In this document: piece after piece, positions 1 through 8,246 of the stretch
How the letters are laid out: each line of letters begins with the position of its first letter
Position numbering within the stretch: position 1 is the stretch's first letter
Source: Paracholeplasma brassicae
Lineage (GTDB): Bacteria; Bacillota_I; Bacilli_A; Acholeplasmatales; UBA5453
Direction of reading: 5' to 3'
NCBI RefSeq assembly: GCF_000967915.1
Contig: NC_022549.1
Location: forward strand, 1,600,366 to 1,664,365
Length of the DNA stretch: 64,000 nt
Notes under the pieces: model-generated
The model's database searches: none
What the model was told of the DNA's origin: nothing
The model's input: only the letters and a program-made list of their open reading frames with translations
Translations under genes and position numbers: made by a program

Positions 1-951
1 CGTCTCCATTTTGATTTCTTTTGTTTTTACCGCATTCAGTATACCATTTCTCGCAGTCAATTGTTTACCAAATGAATGACTCATCATTACCATGTCCGCA
101 CCCGCGTTTATCGCAAACACTGAGGCCTCTGACAGAGAAAATGCTCTAGAAATCGCGTCCATCTCAAAACAGTCTGTTAAGACTAAACCGTTGTAGTTCA
201 GTTCGTCTCTTAATAACCCTTTAATGATTTTAGAAGAAATGGATGCCGGAAAACGGTCATCGATTTGTTTATATAAAATATGTGCCGTCATGATTGAATC
301 TGATATGAATGAATCCATGTAAGGTACCAACTCTGTTTTTCTTAAATCCTCTAAGGATGTGTTTAAGTGTGGTAAGTCCAGATGCGAATCGACCTCCACG
401 TTCCCATGACCAATAAAATGTTTATAACAAGACAATACCCCGCTTTTTTGCAAACCTCTTGAAAAATCTTTTGCTAAGCCTTTGACCGTTTCCGGGTCAT
501 CTGAAAACGCACGGTTTGCGATGACTGGATTATACGGATTTGTGTTTATATCTACGACAGGCGCTAAATCAAAATTAACCCCACAAGATTTTAATTCTTG
601 ACCTAAGATTGAGCCAATTTCATAAGCTGCCTCTTTATTATGAAAGCTTGCAGCACCAATCGCCATGTGTCCAGGCACATCGGTGAAAGATTCATCATAG
701 ATTCGTCTAATTGACCCACCCTCTTGGTCAATTGCGATAAACGCTTTTACGCCATTATATAAAAGCGATGCTTCTTGAATCTTATCACACATTTGTTTTA
801 ATTCTTCTTTCGTTCCGATATTTCTTGTAAAAAGGATCACATTACCAAAGTGGTACTTTCTGATGAGTTCCACCATTTCATCGACGTCTTTACTTTGCCA
901 GCCAATTAACATCAACTGGCCAACTTTTTGTTCTATCGTTAACTCTTTCAT
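1..951 (-). CDS. nagZ: Glycoside hydrolase family 3 beta-N-acetylhexosaminidase, C-terminus outside window
   Basis: The frame runs open from an ATG at 951 to the window edge, giving 317 residues. The motif KHFIGHGNVEVDSH near residues 177-190 matches the NagZ signature K-H-x-x-G-H-G-x4-D-S-H, which supplies the His general acid in that subfamily. IDQEGG near residue 74 and GLVLTDCFEMDAI, with its Asp as likely nucleophile, also fit GH3. The enzyme would release terminal N-acetylglucosamine from imported oligosaccharides such as chitobiose or muropeptide fragments. No signal peptide is visible, so it is probably cytoplasmic. It is the fourth gene after the ABC importer genes on the same strand, with a 5-base gap, so it probably processes the transported sugar. 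The family is clear; the exact substrate is inferred. Confidence 0.88.
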   Translation of the reverse strand, partial: MKELTIEQKVGQLMLIGWQSKDVDEMVELIRKYHFGNVILFTRNIGTKEELKQMCDKIQEASLLYNGVKAFIAIDQEGGSIRRIYDESFTDVPGHMAIGAASFHNKEAAYEIGSILGQELKSCGVNFDLAPVVDINTNPYNPVIANRAFSDDPETVKGLAKDFSRGLQKSGVLSCYKHFIGHGNVEVDSHLDLPHLNTSLEDLRKTELVPYMDSFISDSIMTAHILYKQIDDRFPASISSKIIKGLLRDELNYNGLVLTDCFEMDAISRAFSLSEASVFAINAGADMVMMSHSFGKQLTARNGILNAVKTKEIKMET

Positions 952-956
952 CAAAC

Positions 957-1790
957 TCACCCCTTAATTGCACCGGCCGTTAAGCCTTTAATGATGTGCT
1001 TTTGAAGTATGAAATAGACGATTAATATTGGCACACTGATTAAGGCAACCGAAGCAGCCATCAAACCAAAATCCGTCCCATACTTCGAACTGATTTCTCT
1101 TAGAATAGCACTAATCGGCATAACCGATTTACGTTTAAGCACCAACATTTGTAAAAACAAATCATTATAGCTCCATAAAAAGACAAAGATTGCCGTTGTC
1201 GCAAATGCGCTTTTTGCCATCGGTAGTATCAAATAAATCAATACTTGAGGCAAATTAGCCCCATCGATGTACGCACTTTCTTCGACTTCTAGTGGTAACT
1301 GTTTGATAAAGCCCGTCAAGATAATGACAGCAAACCCAACGTTACCAGCAGTTTGAGGTAAAATCACCCCAAGATGCTTCCCACCTAAATTAAACTTAAT
1401 TAATAAATCATAAAGAGGAAAAATGATTGAAAAGATTGGAAACATCATGCAGATGATAACTAACCCATAAACCATATTCTTAAACCTAAAGTCGTATCTC
1501 GCAAGTGCAAACGACGCAAGCCCTGCAAATAGCGATACTAAGATCACCACAGAACTCGATATAATCAATGAGTTTACATACGCCCTTAGGATGTTGTATT
1601 CCCCATAAATTGCATTTTTAAAGTTATCAAATGTAAAATTACTGATTGGCAAACTAAACGCGTCTGAAATAATCGCATTTGACGGTTTAAACGCATTAAC
1701 AACGACCCACACAAACGGATAGATCGTCGATAGTGCCCATAGGCTTAAGACCACATAAATCAAAATTGTACTTATCTTATTCTTTTTCAT
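957..1790 (-). CDS. Carbohydrate ABC transporter permease, MalG-type
   Basis: This 277-residue membrane protein has about six hydrophobic segments and starts with a helix at residues 8-30. The cytoplasmic EAA loop (EESAYIDGANLPQVLIYLILP) and the ending GLTAGAIKG are typical of MalG-type permeases in the CUT1 sugar importer class. It forms the membrane pore together with the MalF-type protein encoded 8 bases upstream. No ATPase gene is present in this operon, so it probably uses a shared MsmX-type ATPase encoded elsewhere. The neighbouring GH3 hexosaminidase suggests an amino-sugar oligosaccharide as substrate, which is an inference. Confidence 0.9.
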   Translation of the reverse strand: MKKNKISTILIYVVLSLWALSTIYPFVWVVVNAFKPSNAIISDAFSLPISNFTFDNFKNAIYGEYNILRAYVNSLIISSSVVILVSLFAGLASFALARYDFRFKNMVYGLVIICMMFPIFSIIFPLYDLLIKFNLGGKHLGVILPQTAGNVGFAVIILTGFIKQLPLEVEESAYIDGANLPQVLIYLILPMAKSAFATTAIFVFLWSYNDLFLQMLVLKRKSVMPISAILREISSKYGTDFGLMAASVALISVPILIVYFILQKHIIKGLTAGAIKG

Positions 1791-1798
1791 ATACCCAC

Positions 1799-2677
1799 CT
1801 ACAAGTCCTGATTTGGTCGAAACACCAAATTGCTAATTGAAGACATCAAAAACCCAATAACAACGAGCATTACCGCAAACGCCGCAGCTGAACCAATGTT
1901 TGCCGCATTGCTCTTTTGATACATGTAGGTACCAAGAAAATGAAGTGTCCCATTTGGTCTTCCGGTTGGATTCATAATGTAGGGCAAATCAAACACTTTT
2001 AATGACCCCGTAATCGCAAGCACTAAGACAATTCTTGTGATATTTCTAAGTAGTGGTATTTGAATACGAAAGACCTTCGTTAATGAACTTGCGCCATCAA
2101 TATCAGCCGCTTCTAATAACTCATCTGAAATCGTCGAAAGTCCAGTTAAAAAGATCACAAAATAAAAACCAATGTATTGCCAAATGACTGGTAGAGACAA
2201 GAATATAAATGCCTTAGAGGTCTTCTCATAATCAAGAAACACAAACCCCTCAATATTAACTAACTCTAAGAGTTGAACAAACATCCCACCATCTTTACGA
2301 TAAAACATATTAAACATCAAACCAAGTGCCGTTGCCGAAATGATGATTGGCATAAAAAACGACACTTTATAAAACGTTTGAAATACCTTGATACGATGAA
2401 CCAAAAGACTAAGTATCAATGCAATCCCTGTTTGAAACACAATAACCAACAACACAAGTGAAATGGTATTAACAAACGACGCTTTAAACGTTGGATCTTT
2501 AAACAATTCCACGTAGTTCTTTAACCCATAAAACACTGGATTTGGATCTAGACTGTGCTGAAACTTAAATAAACTATTATAGATGTTTACGGTAAAAGGA
2601 TAGATTAGAAACAATCCTAGAAACAATAACATCGGTAAGATAAACAAATAGGGAATCACCTTACTCTTATACATCAA
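1799..2677 (-). CDS. Carbohydrate ABC transporter permease, MalF-type
   Basis: This 292-residue protein has six predicted membrane segments, the first at residues 8-30 (PYLFILPMLLFLGLFLIYPF). An EAA loop reading LEAADIDGASSLTKVFRIQIP lies near residue 187. Its length and layout match CUT1 MalF-type permeases that lack the long periplasmic loop found in Enterobacteria. It follows the binding-protein gene after a stem-loop at 2700-2726 and has a strong ribosome site (AAAGGAG) in that gap. It pairs with the downstream MalG-type permease to import a sugar, probably an amino-sugar oligosaccharide judging by the GH3 enzyme in the operon. Confidence 0.9.
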   Translation of the reverse strand: MMYKSKVIPYLFILPMLLFLGLFLIYPFTVNIYNSLFKFQHSLDPNPVFYGLKNYVELFKDPTFKASFVNTISLVLLVIVFQTGIALILSLLVHRIKVFQTFYKVSFFMPIIISATALGLMFNMFYRKDGGMFVQLLELVNIEGFVFLDYEKTSKAFIFLSLPVIWQYIGFYFVIFLTGLSTISDELLEAADIDGASSLTKVFRIQIPLLRNITRIVLVLAITGSLKVFDLPYIMNPTGRPNGTLHFLGTYMYQKSNAANIGSAAAFAVMLVVIGFLMSSISNLVFRPNQDL

Positions 2678-2699
2678 TACCCACTCCTTTTATTTAAAA

Positions 2700-2726
2700 T
2701 TAGGTGCCAAGTTCATTGGCACCTAA
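2700..2726 (-). terminator. Intercistronic stem-loop between binding protein and permease genes
   Basis: Two perfect 11-base arms, TTAGGTGCCAA and TTGGCACCTAA, enclose a 5-base loop. On the minus strand four T residues follow. It lies immediately after the binding-protein stop. A leaky terminator or RNA stabiliser here would give more binding protein than permease, as is common in sugar ABC operons. That role is inferred. Confidence 0.7.
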
Positions 2727-2740
2727 CCTTTTTAGAATTC

Positions 2741-4012
2741 TTAAACTTGTTCGTTTAAATAAGCTTTAATTCCTGTAACAGCCGCTTCGCTATTACCTTT
2801 AACAAAGCTATCTGCGTATTCAACTAACTTAGCAAATGTCCCAGCCTTACTTAAATCTGATAAAGGCATTACAGTTCCATCGACCTTCGCAGGTAGTGCA
2901 TTTAATTGTTTTTGTAAGTTCGTTTGAGTGGCGATAACAACGTTGTTATCTGCAGGCACACCACCGACTTTAGCAAACTCAGTTAACGCTGCAGTTGAGG
3001 TCATCGTTTCAATGAACTTAATTGCCATCTCACGTTTTTCTTCATTATCCCATGCTTTTTTACTAATATAGAAACCAGTTGTAAATCCAGCTTGTAAATA
3101 GTGTTCTCCAGTACCACCAAGTGATTCAGGAATGGATGGGAATGGGAAAACCTTAACATTATCAACGTCAGCTAAATGACCAGCTTGATCTTCCTTAGCG
3201 ATATTACCAGCATACCAAGAGCCATCCAAGTACATTGCTGATTTACCTGTTGCGTGGAAATTTGATTTCATCGCATCAGCCGTTTCTTCTTGAGACATGT
3301 ATGGGTCAAGTTGATTTAATAATAACAACGCTTTAGTCCATGCATGATTTGCTGTAATATCAGCAGCTTTAGGCATGTTTTTCGCAAAATCAATTCCTAG
3401 TGAACCAAGTAGGATATGTTCAATCCAGTAGTGTGGTTCAGTTGCACTAAACGCAATTGGGTTAAAGCCATCCACCTCAGCGTTAGCAGCAATTAATTTT
3501 TGATTGATATCTAAGAACTCATCCCAAGTCCAGTTATCCTTAGCTAAATAAGCTTGTAGTTCGGTTGTTGTAAAGAACGTTGTGTTAACGTATAAGCCTT
3601 CAACAAACCCAGTCGTAGGAACACTGTGTGTGCCCATCGTTGCTGGTGAAATGTTCTTAGCGTAATCAGGGTATTCTTTTCTGATGTCTGCAATACTAAC
3701 AACCTTACCTGTTGAAACAATCGGATCTGCAGTTGCGCCTGTAAAGAATTGAAGTACGTCTGGTTCATTGCCACTCTTAAAGTCTGCAATGACCGATGCT
3801 TTCCAGTCTTCGTTCGATGAATTTGAACTATCATCGACCGTCCAACCAGATTCATTCTCAAACTCTTTAATTAACGCTTGGTAGGCATCCGTATTTGGAT
3901 CGGTTCCCCCAAACATACTAACTGTGCGTAATGTGGTACCATTTGACTCTTCACAGCCAACCATCAATAGACCACTGACTAAAACTAACATTAAAACAAA
4001 GATTCGCTTCAT
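2741..4012 (-). CDS. Sugar ABC transporter substrate-binding lipoprotein
   Basis: This 423-residue extracellular solute-binding protein belongs to the MalE/CUT1 class. The N-terminus is a lipoprotein signal ending in the lipobox LMVGC, so the protein is anchored to the membrane by lipid at Cys20. The mature part shows family-1 features: an N-terminal segment TLRTVSMFGGTDPNTDAYQA, an aromatic central region (HYWIEHILLG) and a conserved glycine-rich stretch LGGTGEHYLQAGFTTGFYIS. It is the first gene of the operon and has a strong AGGAGGAGG ribosome site. The ligand cannot be read from sequence. The GH3 hexosaminidase at the operon end suggests N-acetylglucosamine-containing sugars. Confidence 0.92.
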   Translation of the reverse strand: MKRIFVLMLVLVSGLLMVGCEESNGTTLRTVSMFGGTDPNTDAYQALIKEFENESGWTVDDSSNSSNEDWKASVIADFKSGNEPDVLQFFTGATADPIVSTGKVVSIADIRKEYPDYAKNISPATMGTHSVPTTGFVEGLYVNTTFFTTTELQAYLAKDNWTWDEFLDINQKLIAANAEVDGFNPIAFSATEPHYWIEHILLGSLGIDFAKNMPKAADITANHAWTKALLLLNQLDPYMSQEETADAMKSNFHATGKSAMYLDGSWYAGNIAKEDQAGHLADVDNVKVFPFPSIPESLGGTGEHYLQAGFTTGFYISKKAWDNEEKREMAIKFIETMTSTAALTEFAKVGGVPADNNVVIATQTNLQKQLNALPAKVDGTVMPLSDLSKAGTFAKLVEYADSFVKGNSEAAVTGIKAYLNEQV

Positions 4013-4028
4013 TTTTAATTCCTCCTCC

Positions 4029-4077
4029 TGAAAGCGTTTTACACTTACAGTATATCAACGAAAAACCCCTCTAACAA
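4029..4077 (-). promoter_or_regulatory. Promoter of the sugar ABC operon with cre-like palindrome
   Basis: On the minus strand a -35 TTGTTA (4072-4077) lies 17 bases before a -10 TATACT (4049-4054). Just downstream, 4029-4043 reads TGTAAAACGCTTTCA, an imperfect palindrome close to the CcpA cre consensus but with one extra base in the left half. It abuts the AGGAGGAGG ribosome site. A repressor bound there would block transcription, so carbon catabolite or LacI-type control is plausible. Confidence 0.6.
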
Positions 4078-4135
4078 CGTTATTATTTATCATTTATAGT
4101 AATATATTAACATCGATATCTTTAATTTGAAATAC

Positions 4136-4201
4136 AAAAAAAAGAAAAAGGACGTTAAATCCTTGAATGTTTCTAAATTATTCAAAGAATAAACGTCCTT
4201 T
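4136..4201 (-). terminator. Intrinsic terminator of the FMN reductase gene
   Basis: The arms AAAGGACGTT and AACGTCCTTT pair, with an inner stem CTTTGAAT/ATTCAAGG. On the minus strand the hairpin is followed by TTTTTCTTTTTTTT. It starts a few bases after the reductase stop at 4208. Confidence 0.85.
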
Positions 4202-4207
4202 ATCTAC

Positions 4208-4747
4208 TTATCGAATTGTTTTTAACGCTTTTGCCCAGTTTTCAAGTTGAGTCACTTGGTCCTTAACCGCCGCTTCATGAACCGCTCTTGGTTTGAAACC
4301 TTCTGGTGTGAAATCATCAAATAATGACAACGTCACGTGTGAACGCACGTCAGCCACTTGTAATTCACCTAAGATACCTCTTAAGTGTTCAGCCGCGCGT
4401 GCCCCCCCAACAGATCCATACGATACAATACCTGCTGCCTTGTTTGCCCAAGGGTCCCTAGCTAAATCTAAGGCATTCTTTAAAGACGCCGCAATTGAGT
4501 GATTATATTCGCTCACAACAAAGATAAACCCATCAAGTGAAGCTAACTTTTCATTCCAAGCCATAATGCCACTCATGTCAGCCGATTCACCAAGAAGTGG
4601 TAAATTAAATGATTTAACATCCACAACCTCATATGATGCTTGTCCAAACGATTCAGTTAATCCTTTTACCCATTCTCCGACAAAAGGACTGACTCTACCT
4701 TCTCTTGTGCTACCTAAAATAATACCAATTTTTAAATCTTTACTCAT
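4208..4747 (-). CDS. NAD(P)H-dependent FMN reductase family protein
   Basis: This 179-residue flavodoxin-fold protein matches the NADPH-dependent FMN reductase family, which includes azoreductases and quinone reductases. The FMN phosphate loop GSTREGR lies at residues 12-18. SEYNHS at 79-84 and KNALD near 90-94 are the family's conserved flavin-contact segments. It would reduce flavin, quinones or azo compounds with NAD(P)H in the cytoplasm. The start has an AAAGGAG ribosome site. It is divergent from an HxlR-type regulator gene, and the intergenic space carries three copies of a short repeat over its promoter. It is therefore probably repressed by that regulator until electrophilic or redox stress. 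The target substrate is not known. Confidence 0.88.
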   Translation of the reverse strand: MSKDLKIGIILGSTREGRVSPFVGEWVKGLTESFGQASYEVVDVKSFNLPLLGESADMSGIMAWNEKLASLDGFIFVVSEYNHSIAASLKNALDLARDPWANKAAGIVSYGSVGGARAAEHLRGILGELQVADVRSHVTLSLFDDFTPEGFKPRAVHEAAVKDQVTQLENWAKALKTIR

Positions 4748-4767
4748 ATCATTGTTCTCCTTTATAT

Positions 4768-4850
4768 GTAACTTACTTTCTGTAACCTATTATATTCTAG
4801 TAACCTAATGAAGTAAAGTGATTTGCTTTTGAAATGTTTTCGTATATAAT
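4768..4850. promoter_or_regulatory. Divergent promoters with three GTAACYTA repeats (candidate HxlR operator)
   Basis: GTAACTTA at 4768-4775 and GTAACCTA at 4782-4789 and 4800-4807 form direct repeats. The reductase promoter on the minus strand is -35 TTTACT (4812-4817), a 17-base spacer and -10 TATAAT (4789-4794), so the repeats cover it. The regulator promoter on the plus strand is -35 TTGCTT (4823-4828) and -10 TATAAT (4845-4850), 16 bases apart. Confidence 0.6.
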
Positions 4851-4865
4851 AATGATGGTGATATT

Positions 4866-5171
4866 ATGGCAACAGAAATATGCAGTCGATTTGAAGAAGC
4901 ATTTAAATTACTTGGAAAAAGATGGACCGGACTAATTATTAATCAATTACTCGATGGTGCTAAAAGATTCAACGTCCTTGAATCTGAAGTAAAGATTAGC
5001 GGTAAGGTTTTATCTGAACGATTGAAAGAATTAGAATCCTTAGGAATAGTCTCTCGTTTTGTCTATCCTGAAACGCCTGTGCGTATTGAATACGCACTGA
5101 CAAAAAAAGGATACGCCTTAAAACCAATCATGGACGAAGTAGCTAACTGGTCCGTTCATTGGATTGACTAA
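4866..5171 (+). CDS. HxlR-family winged-helix transcriptional regulator
   Basis: This 101-residue protein has the HxlR (DUF24) layout. A Cys sits near the start (Cys6), followed by LLGKRWTGLIINQLLDG, then the recognition region SGKVLSERLKELESLGIVSR and a wing ending RIEYALTKKGYALKPIM. In Bacillus YodB and HypR an N-terminal Cys senses quinones or disulfide stress and controls nitroreductase or azoreductase genes. The same logic is likely here because the gene is divergent from an FMN reductase. A good terminator follows at 5171. The family is certain; redox sensing by Cys6 is inferred. Confidence 0.9.
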   Translation: MATEICSRFEEAFKLLGKRWTGLIINQLLDGAKRFNVLESEVKISGKVLSERLKELESLGIVSRFVYPETPVRIEYALTKKGYALKPIMDEVANWSVHWID

Positions 5172-5201
5172 ACACACCAAATTCAACCGGTGTGTTTTTT
5201 T
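5171..5201 (+). terminator. Intrinsic terminator of the HxlR gene
   Basis: The arms AACACACC and GGTGTGTT surround a 9-base spacer, and a run of seven T follows on the plus strand. The hairpin begins at the regulator's stop codon. Confidence 0.85.
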
Positions 5202-5311
5202 ATAATAAAATCCCTCTAACATCCTTTGAATAAAATGTATTCATGACTTAAATTATACTTTCTAAATATGAAACCAGTATAGTCTCGTATCGATTTTATC
5301 GCTTAAATAAA

Positions 5312-5352
5312 AGAAAAAGACATTTCAAGTTAATTGAGATGTCTTTTTTTTC
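5312..5352 (-). terminator. Intrinsic terminator of corA
   Basis: AAAAAGACATTTCAA and TTGAGATGTCTTTTT form a stem with one mismatch around a GTTAA loop. The hairpin lies directly after the corA stop at 5361. T runs are present on both strands. Confidence 0.8.
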
Positions 5353-5360
5353 TTGTGTTG

Positions 5361-6365
5361 TCATTTAAAATATTTCAATCTTTTAAAGAAGTATAGCATA
5401 CCAAGTGTCAATAACACACAGAGTAAGATGAAAATCATCAACGAGTGCTTGTATTCCAACACATCAAAATACCTAAAATTCATACCAAAGAATCCGGTTA
5501 AAAACGATAATGGAATGAAGATCGCAGAAAACAATGTGAGTGTTTTCATGATCTGATTCATCTGATTTGACTGATTATTCATGTGTAAATCGAGTAGATG
5601 TCTAGTTAACTCTCTTTGTTCTTGAATGTTATCATCTAAACGTTTAAAGTGGTCTTTTAGGTCCTCAAAGTACGCTTCTGAATCTTTCTTGAACAACTTT
5701 TGATTCATTAACGCTTTTTCAAGTTGTGGATGCACTGGACTAGTAATACCTTTAATTCTTAATAAAGACTTTCTAATTTGATAGAAATCTTCTTGATTCA
5801 CACGCTTAGAGTCCAAAATATCCGCCTCAAACTCATCTAGAAATCGCATTGATTCATCAGCAACGTCTAAGTGATGGTCTGTAATGATATCTAAGATATG
5901 GTAGTATAAATAATCAACACCTTTTTCTTTGATTTCTTTATAGTTTTCTAATAACGGGTAGAGCGCATCTAAATAAAGTGGTTCTTTTTCATGAAAGCTG
6001 ATCAAGGTGTTTTCGAACATTAAAAGACTCAAATAGTCTTCAAATGCTTCATTATCCTTAATATAAACAATGTGAAAGACCGAAAAGATATAATCGCCTT
6101 TATCTTCAATTTTGACACGTTGATGCACATTAAATACGTCTTCTAATGTCAAACTATCGATCGGATATATTTCTCTTAAACCTTCAATCACGTTGACATC
6201 ACTCAACCCAATCACTTGGATGTATGACTTTTCACCGTTCTTCTTAAATGTATCGGTTACCCTCAACTCGTTGTCATAAAAATAGTGTTTGATGGTTGTT
6301 TTTACGTTGTCATGTGCGCCAGTATAAACTAACGACTTTGGTGTAAAGTAGTCTTTTATTCTCAT
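5361..6365 (-). CDS. corA: CorA-family magnesium/cobalt transporter
   Basis: This 334-residue protein is a CorA-type divalent cation channel. It has a large soluble N-terminal domain, a long helical stalk rich in charged residues (about 195-265) and two C-terminal membrane helices. The signature GMNF at residues 294-297 ends the first helix (FSAIFIPLSFLTGFFGMNF) and forms the ion entry of the pentamer. The last residues form the usual basic tail (KRLKYFK). It is a single gene with its own terminator at 5312-5352. It probably imports Mg2+. The family is certain; ion preference is inferred. Confidence 0.94.
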   Translation of the reverse strand: MRIKDYFTPKSLVYTGAHDNVKTTIKHYFYDNELRVTDTFKKNGEKSYIQVIGLSDVNVIEGLREIYPIDSLTLEDVFNVHQRVKIEDKGDYIFSVFHIVYIKDNEAFEDYLSLLMFENTLISFHEKEPLYLDALYPLLENYKEIKEKGVDYLYYHILDIITDHHLDVADESMRFLDEFEADILDSKRVNQEDFYQIRKSLLRIKGITSPVHPQLEKALMNQKLFKKDSEAYFEDLKDHFKRLDDNIQEQRELTRHLLDLHMNNQSNQMNQIMKTLTLFSAIFIPLSFLTGFFGMNFRYFDVLEYKHSLMIFILLCVLLTLGMLYFFKRLKYFK

Positions 6366-6557
6366 TGGATCACCTATTTCTTATTATTTATATATTCATT
6401 ATACAATTTTTGGACATAATCTGCATCCTATTACTTTTCCAGCTTGGATAGGCTACAATAAGTTAGACAGAATTAGAATAGACATGTTAAAATCAAACTA
6501 ACAAGAAAGCGAGTGGTTTGTTAATACATATACAAAACCTTTCATTAATTTGTCTCC

Positions 6558-7939
6558 TTACCTTGAATACATTACATCAATTATTACATTTGCAATATCA
6601 TTCCCGTATTTATCAAACTGATATACTGACAAAATATCAGTCTTTTTTAATTCTTCTTTGTTTTTACACAATGATTTCATTATCGATGTCCTTTGCTGAT
6701 TATTAAAAATTACATATGCTTTGACATTCAATTCTCGAGATTTATCCAATCGATATTTATTTAACTTTTCTTCAAGTTCTACTAACTTACCATTTATAAT
6801 TTCAATAATTTCTACACCATATAGTTCATACTTTTTTTCACCAAATCCAGAAATAGATAAGAATTCTTCTTTGGTTCTTGGAAGTTTGTTAATTAAATCT
6901 AAAAGTTCATTATTATTGAATATGAAATACGGTTTAATCTTCAAACTTCTTGCCTTGTTAAATCTGTAATACTTTAGTGTCCTTTCTATTTTGCTGCCAG
7001 ACTCGCTACTAGCTTCAGCCATATCAACATCAGCAGAATCATCAGCAATCGTTTCAGAAATTAATTTTACTTCATTATGTAAAGTTTTATCTGTATCTTT
7101 TAGATTATCATTTGATTCGGTAATCGGAGGGTTAAAAATGTTAGATTCTATGCTATACTTTTGTTCTTCCTCCTCAACTAAATTCGTTTTTTTAGTCATC
7201 TCGATACCGAACTTCTTAGCAACAAAATCACAATTAAGTGGTTCGTGATTTTCTACTATCACATCTGCAATCTCTTTCATATATGAATGTTTCATTCGTA
7301 TAGTTGTATTGTTCTTATCTAATTTATTCAAATATTCAATAAGTCTATCGTGTTTAATAATATTGTCCTTTATATCTTTTGGTGCTTTATCTTTATCAAC
7401 AAGTGTTTTTTCATTAGCAACTACAACAAGTGAATACAACGGACATCTCCTAATGAGCTTATTATTCCTAAGAAATTCATTTAAAAGCTCCAAGTGTTTA
7501 CGATTTTGAACGATTGGACTATAGATACCCTCAGTATATTTGGATTGTCCATAGTTACTTTTTCGACTAAAATTCCCTTCGTTGTCGATCACTATTTCTC
7601 CATACAAATTTTTTGTTTCAATTACTAAAATAAAGTTAGATGCGATAATTATAAAATCAAACTGAGCAACTAAGTCATTATAATTTAATCGAATATCATG
7701 CAAACATATAAATGGAAGTCTTGCATTTTTTAATTCATAATAGACGTTACTCTCACCATGTAGTCCCGCTTTAATAAACATAATTTCTTTATCAATTTTT
7801 TCTGTATCCTCGGATGCAGCAACACCCTTCAACTCCAATAGTGCTTTTAAATAGTTATTGTCCTCTTTATTAAACTCCTTTAAAAATGTAGGACCTTTTT
7901 TATATCATCATAGCCGAAAATCTTTTCAAACAACCCCAT
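6558..7939 (-). CDS. NERD-domain protein with two C-terminal HRDC-like domains, frame broken at a slippery site
   Basis: The protein has an N-terminal nuclease-related (NERD) domain (HGESNVYYELKNA, then DFIIIASNFILVIETKNLYG with the core E-x-K). Two HRDC-like helical repeats near the C-terminus both contain a KARSLKIKPYFIF-type segment, suggesting nucleic acid binding. The gene most likely starts at ATG 7939, with AAGGAG seven bases upstream, encoding MGLFEKIFGYDDIKK. That frame stops at 7880. A one-base backward shift at 7895-7901 joins it to GPTFLKEFNKEDNN and the main frame, giving about 460 residues. Downstream of the shift, the first usable start in the main frame is TTG 7838, with no ATG before it. 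The base composition is more AT-rich than its neighbours, hinting at transfer. The biological role of such NERD proteins is not established. Confidence 0.75.
7895..7901 (-). other. Slippery heptamer A AAA AAG, possible -1 frameshift site
   Basis: The zero frame reads ATA AAA AAG GTC. A shift back by one base re-reads GGT CCT ACA and enters the long NERD frame. The heptamer is the same type as those used by dnaX and many IS elements. It may instead be a simple one-base deletion in an A run. Confidence 0.55.
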
Positions 7940-8053
7940 AACATTACTCCTTGTCTTATCTTTTATATTTAATATACTTCCATAATCATAATTATTTTTA
8001 AAAAAAGTATTATACGCGATTTATAGTTCCTCTGAATACCTATTCTTGCACTA

Positions 8054-8245
8054 TTACTTCTTCTTAATTTCTCTTAGAATTTCTTCAAGTAGTTCAATTT
8101 GTCTTTCTTGTTTTTTGATTCGTTTATTGATTTTCCAGTACCACATAACAAGTTCTCTAATGATTAGAAAAACAAGAATTGTTACTACTAAGGTGATGCC
8201 TAAAACATCCAGGCCAATCTCAGAAAACTGATTTAAATCGTTCAT
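8054..8245 (-). CDS. Small membrane protein with C-terminal coiled coil, unknown function
   Basis: This is a 63-residue protein. The chosen start, ATG 8245, has the ribosome site AAGGAGG six bases upstream; an upstream in-frame start at 8284 lacks one and overlaps rnhA. After a short polar N-terminus (MNDLNQFSEIGLD) a single membrane helix spans about residues 13-34 (LGITLVVTILVFLIIRELVMW). A charged helix rich in Lys, Glu and Leu follows, with coiled-coil spacing (KKQERQIELLEEILREIKKK). It begins 1 base after the rnhA stop, so the two are cotranscribed. No family was recognised. The layout resembles small scaffold or holin-like proteins, but no function is assigned. Confidence 0.7.
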   Translation of the reverse strand: MNDLNQFSEIGLDVLGITLVVTILVFLIIRELVMWYWKINKRIKKQERQIELLEEILREIKKK

Positions 8246-8246
8246 G

